Shown: positions 34,211 to 42,269 of the stretch, piece by piece
Numbering within the stretch: the first letter of the stretch is position 1
Layout of the letters: every line of letters starts with the position of its first letter
DNA from: Fodinibacter sp963800505
GTDB lineage: Bacteria > Actinomycetota > Actinomycetes > Actinomycetales > Dermatophilaceae
Reading direction: 5' to 3'
Length of the DNA: 64,000 bases
NCBI GenBank assembly: GCA_963800505.1
Contig: CAWDBL010000037.1
Location: forward strand, 248,001 to 312,000
Program-made: the position numbers and the translations under genes
The notes under the pieces: model-generated
What the model saw: only the letters and a program-made list of their open reading frames with translations
What the model was told of the DNA's origin: nothing
The model's database searches: none

Positions 34211-34303
34211 CTACCTCAGTGGCCGTGCCTCATCCGCCGCCCGCCACACCTCGAGCAGCCGCGCATGGTCCTCGGTGCGTCCGGGACGGATCCGTAGGGT
34301 CAT
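34211..34303 (-). pseudogene. GNAT acetyltransferase N-terminal fragment
   Basis: A 30-residue frame starting at 34303 reads MTLRIRPGRTEDHARLLEVW and ends in a stop at 34211. This is the first strand and helix of a GNAT N-acetyltransferase (RIRPxxxxDHxxLLxVWRAA), but the acetyl-CoA-binding core is missing. No strong ribosome site is present. It looks like the stump of a gene cut off next to the toxin-antitoxin operator. The rest of 34204-34390 shows nothing else. Confidence 0.5.
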
Positions 34304-34390
34304 CACCCAAGGGTGGCGCCCGGCCCGCGGGTCGAAGGGCTCGCCGCTGCACGGCATCCGTCAATCGGCCTCACCCGAGGCGGTGTCGGG

Positions 34391-35047
34391 CTACTTCTGG
34401 CGGCGGGCGCGCTTGGTCGGTGCTGGTTCGGTGAAGATCGCGAGCCGGATGAGGTCGGCGAGCCACTCGCTGTACTCGTCCTCGCTCCAGCCGTGGTCGA
34501 GGAGGAGCCAGCGGGGCTGCGTGGAGTTCAGGGCCCACACGGTGTCGACCGCCTGCTCGAGCGTGATGTCGTCGCGCAGCCAGCCCTTCTCAGCCCAGTG
34601 CCCGACGTAGAACGCACTCCCGACACGTCGCTCCCGGTCGGTGGTCGCGGCGAAGTCGGCCAGGCCCTTGTCGGTGTCCCGAGCGCCGAGGACCACGCGC
34701 AGCAACGGGTCGATCCGGCTGGAGATGAGCTGCGCCAGCCGGGCGTAGGCGGTCGCGGCCTCGGCGGGGCTGGCAGCGTCTCCCACGGCGATGGCCTCGG
34801 GACGTTGCGCCAGGGGGATGTCCTCGTCGTCGCCGGCGAGTGACACGTCGTAGACCGCCTTGAGCAGGGCCGCCTTGCTGCCGAACGTCTTGTAGATGCT
34901 CTCCTGCGACACCCCGGCACCTTCGGCGACCTGGCGGATCGTCGTGCCGCCGAACCCCTTTGCAAGGAACTCGCTCTTGGCCGCATCCATGATGCGACCG
35001 CGCGTGGCACGGGCGCCCTCCTGTCGCTGGCTGTTGTCGTACGGCAC
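34391..35047 (-). CDS. TetR family transcriptional regulator
   Basis: A 218-residue repressor. The N-terminal TetR helix-turn-helix runs from about residue 13 to 60 (RIMDAAKSEFLAKGFGGTTI, then VAEGAGVSQESIYKTFGSKA). The C-terminal ligand domain ends in a basic KRARRQK tail. The GTG at 35047 follows GGAGGAG. The divergent gene at 35136 is probably its target, because a 14-bp palindrome lies between the two starts. The ligand is unknown. Confidence 0.88.
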   Translation of the reverse strand: MPYDNSQRQEGARATRGRIMDAAKSEFLAKGFGGTTIRQVAEGAGVSQESIYKTFGSKAALLKAVYDVSLAGDDEDIPLAQRPEAIAVGDAASPAEAATAYARLAQLISSRIDPLLRVVLGARDTDKGLADFAATTDRERRVGSAFYVGHWAEKGWLRDDITLEQAVDTVWALNSTQPRWLLLDHGWSEDEYSEWLADLIRLAIFTEPAPTKRARRQK

Positions 35048-35080
35048 AGGGGTCTCCTCCGGAAGTGGCTTGCCAAGCCC

Positions 35081-35125
35081 TTCGATACAGTCTACTGTAC
35101 TTTCATTCCAGTTCACCGTATCGAA
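35081..35125. promoter_or_regulatory. TetR operator and divergent promoter region
   Basis: The palindrome TACAGT-CT-ACTGTA (35086-35099) is nested inside longer arms, TTCGATAC (35081-35088) and GTATCGAA (35118-35125). The segment is much more A+T-rich than its surroundings and lies between divergent starts, as expected for an autoregulated TetR operator. Confidence 0.62.
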
Positions 35126-35135
35126 AGGAAGCACC

Positions 35136-35552
35136 ATGTCGAGCACCATGACTCGGGACACGTCTGTGAAGGTAGCCGAGGCTGCCATCTCCGCCGTGGC
35201 CGGGGGGAGCCTGGCCGACCTCGTCACGCTCGTCCATCCCGAGGCGACCAACCGCGAGGCGATGGCGGAGCCGCCGAACACCCGCGGTCGCGGCCCGCAG
35301 GCATTCCGGGCCACGGGAGAGTGGCTGCGGGCGGCGTTCTCCGACCTTGTCTGGACCACCGAGCAGAGCATCACCGAGGGCGATCTCGTCGTCACCTTCG
35401 GCACGATGTCCGGCCGGCACACGGGCGACTTCGTCGTCTGGACCCCGGACGGCACCTCCTCGAGCACCCTGTTGCGCTACACCGGAACGGGTTCGGCGGC
35501 GGCGCCGAGGGTCACTACGGGCGCCAGGCTCGCGACGGTGGTGAGCAGCTAG
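35136..35552 (+). CDS. SnoaL-like/NTF2-fold protein, C-terminus aberrant
   Basis: A 138-residue protein whose first 95 residues resemble SnoaL-like ester cyclases (AAFSDLVWTTEQSITEGDLV, FGTMSGRHTGDFVVW). Where the family continues with a PTGRxFxxxxxHxFRxxDGxVxEHW block, this one has a low-complexity tail rich in Ser, Ala and Thr. The gene ends in a 4-bp overlap with the convergent membrane protein gene. A deletion removing the catalytic C-terminal half is likely. It is probably regulated by the divergent TetR protein. Confidence 0.6.
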   Translation: MSSTMTRDTSVKVAEAAISAVAGGSLADLVTLVHPEATNREAMAEPPNTRGRGPQAFRATGEWLRAAFSDLVWTTEQSITEGDLVVTFGTMSGRHTGDFVVWTPDGTSSSTLLRYTGTGSAAAPRVTTGARLATVVSS

Positions 35553-36883
35553 GCACCCGAGGCGGCACGGGGGCCGGGCACCGTTGCGGGGGTGGGCCGC
35601 ACGCCCGCTACCTCGTGGTCAACGAGGGACACCAGCAGCGCCCGGCGTGCGGCCACGGCGGCCCGGACCGCCCGCACCAGCAGCGGCAGGAACACAGCAA
35701 GGGCGACGAGCACCAGTACCGACACCGCCACGCGCACGGCATCGGGGATGGGCAGCAGGCAGACGAGCAGGCCCAGGTTCACCACGGTGACCCGCCAGAG
35801 CGCCCCGCGATCGAGTTCCGCCTGCGCCGCCCGCACCACCGACGGGCCGCCGCCGAGCACCGACGGGATGAGGTAGGACAGCGCACCGAACAGCAGCTGC
35901 GAGGCGAAACCGACGACCACGACCGCGGCCACTGGGTCGTAGCCCTCGTCGACCGCGTCCCACGACGCGCTGGTCGCCAGGCGCCAGCCCACCAGCGCGA
36001 TCGCGACCGCCCACCAGAGCAGGGCGGCGCTGACCGACCAGGTGGCGAACGCCTTGGGCGGTGCTTTGCGCGCGGGCGCGACGAGGGCGCGCGCCCACCA
36101 GGTGAGTCCCGCGGCGTAGCCGAACAGGCCCACAAGGGCGGCGAGCCGCGAACCCAGGGCGGCACCGGTGGCGAGCACCGCGAGCCCGGCCAGCAGCACC
36201 GGGAGTGCCTGGCGGGCGAGGCGCTCGGCGCGGTCGTCCATCCGGGTGCGCAGCATGGTGGGCCACAGGGTGACCAGGGTGCCGGTGACGGTGAGGCCGA
36301 TCCAGCCGAGCACCATGACCATCGAGTGGGCCACCAGCACCGCCCCGTGCTGCTCGTCGTCGAGGTCGCGAGCCAGCCAGGCGCCGAGCGCCGCCCCGAC
36401 CGGCAGACAGGCGGCAGCGGCGAGGTAGTAGCGCACGGTGATGCGGAACCGGCCGGGCAGGGCCCGCCGCAGGCGGCGCCAGAGCTGGATGCCGTGCCAC
36501 AGCACTGCGACCGACACGGCGGTGGCGCCGGCGACCGTCAGCGGCCACCAGCCGGACGGCACTCCGACGACCACGGCGGCAGCCCCGGTGAGCAGCAAGG
36601 CGATCCGCCGGTTCTGCTGGGTGCGGTCGTCGATCTCGGCCGGGGTCTTGAGCAGCGCCTGGGTGAAGTGAGTGCTCCACACCATCGCCGAGTGGGTGAG
36701 CGCACCGAGCAGCACGAGGTGCACCATCAGCCACCCGGACGCCGGGACCAACGGGTGCACGAGGGTCACCGCGGCGGCCAGGGCGAGCCAGACCAGCCCG
36801 GGGCGGTCGCGCAGCGGCCAGGTACGGCGGGAGGTCGACGGGGCAGGGCGGTCCTGCCGGGCGCGCGACGGGGTGCGGGTCAT
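35549..36883 (-). CDS. multi-pass membrane protein like the membrane half of actinobacterial NirK
   Basis: A 444-residue protein with about 11-12 hydrophobic segments. LMVHLVLLGALTHSAMVWST, HFTQALL and a later VAHSMVMVLGWIGLTVTGTL resemble the N-terminal membrane domain of actinobacterial multicopper nitrite reductases. The cupredoxin domains that would carry the copper sites are absent; the protein ends soon after the last helix. Conserved histidines may bind haem, as in NnrS-like proteins. The ATG at 36883 overlaps the hemerythrin stop (ATGA). Function is inferred only from family and neighbours. Confidence 0.68.
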   Translation of the reverse strand: MTRTPSRARQDRPAPSTSRRTWPLRDRPGLVWLALAAAVTLVHPLVPASGWLMVHLVLLGALTHSAMVWSTHFTQALLKTPAEIDDRTQQNRRIALLLTGAAAVVVGVPSGWWPLTVAGATAVSVAVLWHGIQLWRRLRRALPGRFRITVRYYLAAAACLPVGAALGAWLARDLDDEQHGAVLVAHSMVMVLGWIGLTVTGTLVTLWPTMLRTRMDDRAERLARQALPVLLAGLAVLATGAALGSRLAALVGLFGYAAGLTWWARALVAPARKAPPKAFATWSVSAALLWWAVAIALVGWRLATSASWDAVDEGYDPVAAVVVVGFASQLLFGALSYLIPSVLGGGPSVVRAAQAELDRGALWRVTVVNLGLLVCLLPIPDAVRVAVSVLVLVALAVFLPLLVRAVRAAVAARRALLVSLVDHEVAGVRPTPATVPGPRAASGA

Positions 36884-37332
36884 GTGGCGGCCACGACCAC
36901 GGGATCGGGCGTCAGCGCGGCAACCCGTTCCCACCCCGGCCCGGCGAACGCGATGGCGGCGGCCGGGAACAGGCCGTTCTCCTCGCGGTCGATGTGCGCG
37001 CGCAGGGCCCGCTCGAGCGTGGGCACGAGGTGGTGGGCGCCGGCCTCCACCCGGTGCAGGAGGTCGTCGAGGATGACGTGGTCGGCGCAGAGACGGATCA
37101 CGTGGTCGGTGAACTCCGGGTCCTGTGCGAGCACGGCGAAGAGCCCGACCTCCTCAGCCCTGGTGTGCGGGTCGAGGAGACCGACCAGCAGGGCAACGGC
37201 GTTGCCCACCAGGGCGACGTCGGCGGTCTCGGCGGCACGCCGGAGATCGCCGGTGGCGTTGATGATGTCGACGTGTTCGCGCATGAGGCGCCCGACGACG
37301 TCGATGCTCTCGCAGCCGCAGTATCCACACAT
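36880..37332 (-). CDS. hemerythrin-like protein with N-terminal CGYCGC motif
   Basis: A 150-residue protein beginning MCGYCGCESIDVVGRLMREH. Iron-ligand candidates are His20 in REHVDII, the His/Glu in LLDPHTRAEEVGLF, DHVILDDLLHRVE and LRAHIDREENGLFP, giving a full di-iron pattern. This kind of hemerythrin sits beside DUF2249 and denitrification genes and is linked to nitric oxide handling, like Ric/YtfE. The CxxCxC head could bind an extra metal or act as a redox switch. It lies 25 bp after the DUF2249 gene. Confidence 0.83.
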   Translation of the reverse strand: MCGYCGCESIDVVGRLMREHVDIINATGDLRRAAETADVALVGNAVALLVGLLDPHTRAEEVGLFAVLAQDPEFTDHVIRLCADHVILDDLLHRVEAGAHHLVPTLERALRAHIDREENGLFPAAAIAFAGPGWERVAALTPDPVVVAAT

Positions 37333-37357
37333 GGCGCGCTCCTCGTCCGGTCGGGGC

Positions 37358-37666
37358 TCAGGCCCGGGTCAGCTTCAGCCGCCAGGCGTCGGGGCCCTCG
37401 TCGAGGTAGGTCACGGTGACCGCGCCCTGCTCGGCCAGCTGCGCGAGGAGCGGCTTGGGGTCGTGCGGGGCCACGATGATGAGCGAGCCGCCGCCCGGGA
37501 TCGCCGACCAGGCCCCGAAGACCGTGGCGTGCCGGATGGCGTGCGGGATGACGCGCACGTCGAGCTCGGGGACGTCGCCGGCGGTGTCGCCGCAGGCGCA
37601 CGCGCCGGCGTGAACCGCCGCCGTGCTGGTCGCCTCGCTGAGCGGGAGAGTCGCGTGCGCGTTCAT
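37358..37666 (-). CDS. DUF2249 domain protein
   Basis: A 102-residue protein. The DUF2249 core begins LDVRVIPHAIRHATVFGAWS and ends in VTYLDEGPDAWRLKLTRA. DUF2249 proteins are TusA-like small proteins often found with hemerythrins, NirK or NorB. The N-terminus has a CACG motif that may bind metal. It is the first gene of the leftward DUF2249-hemerythrin-membrane protein operon and is divergent from the COG2345-type regulator. Confidence 0.83.
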   Translation of the reverse strand: MNAHATLPLSEATSTAAVHAGACACGDTAGDVPELDVRVIPHAIRHATVFGAWSAIPGGGSLIIVAPHDPKPLLAQLAEQGAVTVTYLDEGPDAWRLKLTRA

Positions 37667-37678
37667 GGTGCCTCCGGT

Positions 37679-37703
37679 TCAGTTATTTACTACAATGGCG
37701 TTG
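37679..37703 (+). promoter_or_regulatory. AT-rich promoter with leaderless start
   Basis: TACAAT at 37691-37696 is a near-perfect -10 element, ending only 6 bp before the GTG at 37703, so transcription should begin at or beside the start codon. The flanking CAGTTATTTACTACAATGG is markedly A+T-rich and lies between divergent genes; it probably also holds an operator. Confidence 0.6.
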
Positions 37704-38452
37704 TGAAAAAGGTAGCACCGCTCGGGCCCGTGCCGACACCCGCGAGGGACGATCCTCCGCTGGAAGTGACCGATCCCTCACGCCGCCGGCTGCTGCAGGC
37801 GATCTCCCGCCCCGCTGCTCAGCCCCCCACCGTCGCCGAGCTCGTGGCGGCCGTCGGAGGGCACCCGAACACGACCCGCCACCACCTGCGGGTGCTCGTG
37901 CGCGCCGGGCTGGTGTCCGAGGAGCCCCGCCCGCCGGCCGGCGGCCGTGGTCGCCCCGCCGCGGGGTATGCCGTGACGCGCGCCGGGCACGAGGCCCTCG
38001 GAGCCGGCGTCGGTGGGGCAGCGGCGCAGGAGTACGTGGCGCTCGCCGCCGCGTTCGCCGAGCGGCTCGCCGAGCGTGACGGCGACCCCGGCGCGGACTC
38101 GCGAGCCATCGGCCGGGCCTGGGGCACGGGTCTGGCGGCCCGGCACGGCGCCGACCAGGGTGACGTGGACGAGCCGCCGGCCGGCCGGGTCGTCGGCCTG
38201 CTCGACCGGCTCGGCTTCTCGCCCGAGGTCGAACCGGCGCCCGACCCGGGGTCGGGTCCGACCGTGCTGCTGCGCACCTGCCCGTTGCTCGATGCCGCCC
38301 GTCGACACCCCGACGTGGTCTGCCAGGTGCACCTCGGCCTGGTGGCCGGCGCCCTGGAGGCCGACGACCAGGGCGCCGACGGCCTGCGGCTGCAGCCCTT
38401 CGCCCGGCCCGGGGCCTGCGAGCTGGCCCTGCCCCCCACACTGGTCTCGTGA
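37703..38452 (+). CDS. COG2345-type HTH regulator with cysteine triplet
   Basis: A 249-residue regulator. A winged helix (about 24-95) includes TVAELVAAVGGHPNTTRHHL and GRGRPAAGYAVT. The C-terminal half has Cys193 (TCPLLDAAR), Cys207 (DVVCQVH) and Cys239 (GACELAL), spacing C-x13-C-x31-C, similar in style to iron-sulfur regulators such as SufR. It is divergent from the DUF2249 operon and overlaps mobA by 4 bp. I infer control of nitrate and NO genes in response to redox or NO. The start appears leaderless. Confidence 0.8.
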   Translation: MKKVAPLGPVPTPARDDPPLEVTDPSRRRLLQAISRPAAQPPTVAELVAAVGGHPNTTRHHLRVLVRAGLVSEEPRPPAGGRGRPAAGYAVTRAGHEALGAGVGGAAAQEYVALAAAFAERLAERDGDPGADSRAIGRAWGTGLAARHGADQGDVDEPPAGRVVGLLDRLGFSPEVEPAPDPGSGPTVLLRTCPLLDAARRHPDVVCQVHLGLVAGALEADDQGADGLRLQPFARPGACELALPPTLVS

Positions 38453-39048
38453 GCGCCGGCCCCTCCACCTCGAGCAGCGACGTCACGGTCGTCGTGCTGG
38501 CCGGGGGCGGGTCGCGGCGCTTCGGGTCCGACAAGCTGGGCGCACCGCTGCACGGGTCGACCGTGCTCGAGACGGTGGTGCGGTCGCTGCCGGCGAGCTG
38601 GCCGCTGGTGGCGGTGGGGCCTGCCCGCGACTGCGGCCGGCCCGTCGTCTGGACGCGTGAGGACCCGCCCGGTGGCGGGCCGCTGGCCGGGGTCGCCGCG
38701 GGGGTCGCCCAGGTGACGACCGACGTGGTCGCCGTGGTCGCCGGCGACATGCCGTATGCCGGTCCCGCGCTCGTCGCGCTCGTGGCCGCGCTGGGTGCCG
38801 CACCGCCTGAGGTGGGTGCCGTGGTGGCGGTCGACGCACACGGCGTGCCCAACCCCCTGTTCGCGGCCTACCGCACGGCATCCCTGCGGCAGGCGTTGCC
38901 CGTCCCGGCCGCGAACCGCCCCGCCAAGCTGCTGCTCGCCGTCCCGCACCTCGAGGTCGCCGTCACCGGGCGGGCCGGCCGGGACGTCGACACCCGGGCC
39001 GACCTCGACGACCTCGCTGACCCCGAGAACGCACCCGGCCCCGCCTGA
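38449..39048 (+). CDS. mobA: molybdenum cofactor guanylyltransferase-like protein
   Basis: A 199-residue nucleotidyltransferase. VVVLAGGGSRRFGSDKLG is the MobA nucleotide-binding loop (about 14-31), EDPPGGGPLAG follows and VVAGDMPYAGPALVAL carries the metal-binding Asp. MobA attaches GMP to molybdopterin, giving the bis-MGD cofactor that NarG needs. The GTG at 38449 overlaps the regulator's stop, linking cofactor maturation to the regulator. It is shorter at the C-terminus than some MobA proteins. Confidence 0.85.
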   Translation: MSAGPSTSSSDVTVVVLAGGGSRRFGSDKLGAPLHGSTVLETVVRSLPASWPLVAVGPARDCGRPVVWTREDPPGGGPLAGVAAGVAQVTTDVVAVVAGDMPYAGPALVALVAALGAAPPEVGAVVAVDAHGVPNPLFAAYRTASLRQALPVPAANRPAKLLLAVPHLEVAVTGRAGRDVDTRADLDDLADPENAPGPA

Positions 39049-39070
39049 CCCGCACCCCGGCATCCGGCCT

Positions 39071-39113
39071 CGAGTGCAGAAACGGTCGCCAGGACAACCA
39101 CTTCCCGCACTCG
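39071..39113. terminator. imperfect hairpin after mobA
   Basis: CGAGTGC (39071-39077) pairs with GCACTCG (39107-39113). Further inward the arms match except for transitions that become G-U pairs in minus-strand RNA. Confidence 0.4.
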
Positions 39114-39130
39114 CGGCGGACAGAACCGGA

Positions 39131-39176
39131 GTTGGGTGCTGAGGTGGTTGCCGGGGCAGCCACCTCAGCACCCAAC
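39131..39176. terminator. perfect 17-bp hairpin after narK gene
   Basis: GTTGGGTGCTGAGGTGG (39131-39147) pairs exactly with 39160-39176 around a 12-nt loop, between the convergent mobA and NarK genes. Confidence 0.72.
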
Positions 39177-39222
39177 CCGATGAGCCCACCCTGCATGGTG
39201 GGCAGGGCCGCGAAGACGAGGG

Positions 39223-40617
39223 TCAGCCGGGCTTGGGAGCACCGGGCCGGGCATAGCGCCACCAGGTGATCCCGACGCACATGACTGCCCAGGCGATGCC
39301 GACCGCGTAGAAGGCGACCGGGCCCATGGTCGTGACACCCACCCCGAAGAAGAACGGCCCGAAGGCCGCGATCGCGGCGGTCCAGCCGATGACGCCACCG
39401 GCCTGCCGGCGTTCGAAGATCATCGGCATCTGCTTGAACGTCGACGCGTTGCCGATGCCGGCGAACAGGAAGATCGCGAGCATGCCGTAGAGGAACTGGT
39501 TGAAGCCCGCGTCGAGGGTGGCCGCCGACGTCGTGTCAGGCGTGAGGCCGGGAATCGTGTAGGCGATGGAGGCCACGATGCCGATGCCGGAGATGAGCGT
39601 CCAGATCGCCCCACCCATGCGGTCCGTGAGGGGGGAGAACGCGACTCGCGCGGCGGCGCCGATGAGCGGGCCGAGGAAGACGAACTTCACGGCATCCGGA
39701 ACGGCGTAACCGGCGACGAGGACGGTGGCGGAGGCGCCGGACCCCTGGACGATGTCGGTGTTGCCGCTGCCGTAGAGGTTGATCATGAGCAGGCCGAACT
39801 GCGCGGCGAGACCCGAGAACGTTCCGAAGGTCATGATGTAGAGGATGGTCATCCACCAGGTGTCCTGGTTGCGGAAGATGTCGAACTGCTGGCGGATGTT
39901 CGCCTTGACCGGCACCGACCTCAGCATCGTCCACGCGAGGACGGCTCCCACCACCATGAGCGGGATCCACACGAAGGCGGCGTTCTGGTACCAGACGGTC
40001 ACGGGTGGCTTGCCCGACACGGTCATCTGCTGGCTGCCGCCGAAGACGGCGAGTGCGGAGATCGCGATGAGGTACGGCGTCAGCAGCTGGACGAAGGAGA
40101 CGCCGAAGTTGCCCAGCCCGGCCTGCAGGCCCAGGGCAGTGCCCTGCTTGCGCTTGGGGAAGAAGTACGACGTGCTCGGCATGAAGCCGGAGAACGCCCC
40201 ACCGCCGATGCCGGCGAGGAAGGCCAGCACCATGAGCTCCCAGTAGGGGGCGGTGGGCGACTGCACGCGCACACCCCACCCGAGGGTCGACGCGATCAGC
40301 AGCAGGCTGGTCAGCGACACCATCTTCCGGGTGCCCATGATGGGTGGCAGGGTCATCCACACGAGCCGGAAGAGGCCGGCCGCGAGACCCGGCATGGCGG
40401 CCATCCAGTACAGCTGGTTCTTGGTGAAGTCGTAGCCGAGGGCGTTGAGCTTGGGGATGATCGCGCTCGGGAGGAACCACGCGACGAACGCGAGGGTCAG
40501 GCAGAACGTCGTGATCCACAGCGTGCGCCAGGCGAGCGAGCTGTCCCAGGTCTCCTCGTTCTCGGGGTCCCACGACTCCAGCCACTCGCCCTTGCGGGGG
40601 GTCTGCGTTGCGGTCAT
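39223..40617 (-). CDS. narK: NarK-type nitrate/nitrite transporter (MFS)
   Basis: A 464-residue 12-helix MFS protein. A soluble start (MTATQTPRKGEWLESWDPEN) precedes FCLTLAFVAWFLPSAIIPKL. The nitrate-porter signatures appear as GIGGGAFSGFMPSTSYFFPK, QAGLGNFGVS and FAGIGNASTFKQMP. This matches the NarK group that exchanges nitrate and nitrite. AAGGAG precedes the ATG at 40617. It follows a second NarK gene by 35 bp, recalling the fused NarK1-NarK2 proteins of other bacteria. Confidence 0.9.
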   Translation of the reverse strand: MTATQTPRKGEWLESWDPENEETWDSSLAWRTLWITTFCLTLAFVAWFLPSAIIPKLNALGYDFTKNQLYWMAAMPGLAAGLFRLVWMTLPPIMGTRKMVSLTSLLLIASTLGWGVRVQSPTAPYWELMVLAFLAGIGGGAFSGFMPSTSYFFPKRKQGTALGLQAGLGNFGVSFVQLLTPYLIAISALAVFGGSQQMTVSGKPPVTVWYQNAAFVWIPLMVVGAVLAWTMLRSVPVKANIRQQFDIFRNQDTWWMTILYIMTFGTFSGLAAQFGLLMINLYGSGNTDIVQGSGASATVLVAGYAVPDAVKFVFLGPLIGAAARVAFSPLTDRMGGAIWTLISGIGIVASIAYTIPGLTPDTTSAATLDAGFNQFLYGMLAIFLFAGIGNASTFKQMPMIFERRQAGGVIGWTAAIAAFGPFFFGVGVTTMGPVAFYAVGIAWAVMCVGITWWRYARPGAPKPG

Positions 40618-40652
40618 GTGGTCTCTCCTTGCGGGCCGGTGGGCCAAGGTGG

Positions 40653-42038
40653 TCAGCGGGTGGCCGGGACGGCGGCGGTGGGCTCGAGCCGGCGGGCGAG
40701 CTCGGGGGACTCGTGGTGCAGCATCCGCACCACGGTCAGGTGCATCCACACGAAGCAGGTGCCGGTGAGCAGGAACAGGACGAAGAACGTGGAGGTCGGG
40801 AAGCCGGACCACACCTTGGTGTAGGCGAACAGCAGCGGCAGCGCGAAGCCACCGAGCCCGCCGAACATGCCGACCAGCCCGCCGACCGAGCCGACGTTGT
40901 CGGGGAAGTACTCGGGGATGTGCTTGTAGACGGCGGCCTTGCCGACCCCCATCGCGCAGCCGAGCAAGAAGACCAGCGCGGCGAAGGGGAGGAGGCCCAG
41001 GGCGTAGCCGAGGTGCTCGGTCTGCGAGCCGTCGGAGTGCGCGATGACCAGGTGCCCGTTGGGCATCATCAGGATGCCGGTCGCGACCGTCATCACCGCG
41101 AAGGTCCAGTACATGACCCGGCGGGCACCCCAGCGGTCGGAGAACCAGCCGCCGACCGGCCGCAGCAGGGATGCCGGGAAGATGAACGTCGCACTCAGCA
41201 GCGCTGCCTCTGCCAGCGGGATGTCGTAGTTGTCGACGTAGTACTTCGGCAGCCAGGCGGCCAGGGCCACGTAGGCGCCGAAGACGGCGGCGTAGTAGAG
41301 GCTGAACCGCCACACCCGCACGTGCCGCAGCGGTACGAGCATCTCGCGCACCGGCTTGCCGGCGCCTGCGCGGCGGTCGTGGCGCGGCACGACCGCGAAG
41401 GTCAGCGCGGCGACGACGACGAGGGCCACCGTGTAGAACGCGGGGAAGATCCGCCAGCCGCCGGGGAAGATGCCGAGGTAGGTGGCCCCGGCGGTGGCAG
41501 CGATGATCGTGGGGAGCAGCACGATGAGCAGCTTGGTGACCGAGGCGCCGATGTTCCCGGCGCCGAAGATGCCCAGCGCGAGGCCCTGGCGGTCCTTCGG
41601 GAACCACGCGGCATTCCACGCGATGCCGACGCTGAACAGGTTCCCTGCGAACCCGACGAGGAACGCCAGGCCCAGCAGCGGCAGGTAGCTCGTGGCCTGG
41701 GTGATGAAGAAGCAGGGGATGGCGGTGAGCAGCAGCATCGCGATGGTGACCACGCGGCCGCCGACCCGGTCGGTGAGCATGCCGGCGGGCAGGCGCCACA
41801 GCGAGCCGTTGAGCACCGCCACCGCGCTGATCCAGGCCAGCTCGGGGTCGGAGAGGCCCAGCTCTTTCTGGATCGGCACGCCCAGGATGCCGAACATCAG
41901 CCAGACCGCGAACATCAGGGTGAAGGCGAGCGTCGACATCGTGAGCACCCGCTTGGCCCCGCCCGAGACGAGGCTGCGTGTGGTGGGCGCCGCGTCGGGT
42001 GCCTGGGTGGCATCCGGCTCGGTGAGCAGCTGGGTCAT
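40653..42038 (-). CDS. narK: NarK-type nitrate transporter (MFS), second copy
   Basis: A 461-residue MFS porter. The first helix is STLAFTLMFAVWLMFGILGV, followed by WRLPAGMLTDRVGGR, VGFAGNLFSVGIAWNAAWFP and IFGAGNIGAS, the nitrate signature region. It resembles NarK1-type proton-nitrate symporters (NasA-like), whereas the downstream gene resembles NarK2. GGAGGAG precedes the ATG at 42038. It is divergent from the regulator-narGHJI transcription unit. Confidence 0.89.
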   Translation of the reverse strand: MTQLLTEPDATQAPDAAPTTRSLVSGGAKRVLTMSTLAFTLMFAVWLMFGILGVPIQKELGLSDPELAWISAVAVLNGSLWRLPAGMLTDRVGGRVVTIAMLLLTAIPCFFITQATSYLPLLGLAFLVGFAGNLFSVGIAWNAAWFPKDRQGLALGIFGAGNIGASVTKLLIVLLPTIIAATAGATYLGIFPGGWRIFPAFYTVALVVVAALTFAVVPRHDRRAGAGKPVREMLVPLRHVRVWRFSLYYAAVFGAYVALAAWLPKYYVDNYDIPLAEAALLSATFIFPASLLRPVGGWFSDRWGARRVMYWTFAVMTVATGILMMPNGHLVIAHSDGSQTEHLGYALGLLPFAALVFLLGCAMGVGKAAVYKHIPEYFPDNVGSVGGLVGMFGGLGGFALPLLFAYTKVWSGFPTSTFFVLFLLTGTCFVWMHLTVVRMLHHESPELARRLEPTAAVPATR

Positions 42039-42269
42039 CTCGGCTCCTCCATTTGGATGAGAACAGTCCTCTTTATGGCAACACCCGGACCGTACCTCCC
42101 CCTCCCCTCGAGCGACCAGAGAGGGCAGCCTCACCTCCTCAGGAATGCCTCAGTCCTACTCTCCGACAGGCGAATCGTCAACCGCTCAGAAGCATTCGCA
42201 GCTGGTCGGCACCTGTTACGGTGTGTGTCGATGGAGAGGAATCGAGTCCTCCAATTCGACGGGAGTGCC
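42039..42269. promoter_or_regulatory. divergent control region for narK and nar operons
   Basis: This 231-bp gap is clearly more A+T-rich than its surroundings. On the minus strand TTGCCATAAAGAGG near 42060-42077 may be the narK -35 region. Inverted GAATGC (about 42142) and GCATTC (about 42192), each next to CTCAG, are operator candidates. An in-frame ATG at 42231, 7 bp after TTACGG, is an alternative start for the regulator. Confidence 0.4.

Noticed and set aside
39223..42038. A single fused NarK1-NarK2 protein
   Set aside because: The genes are separated by 35 bp, each has its own ribosome site and start, and the long frame running from 41799 is in the wrong frame for the first transporter.
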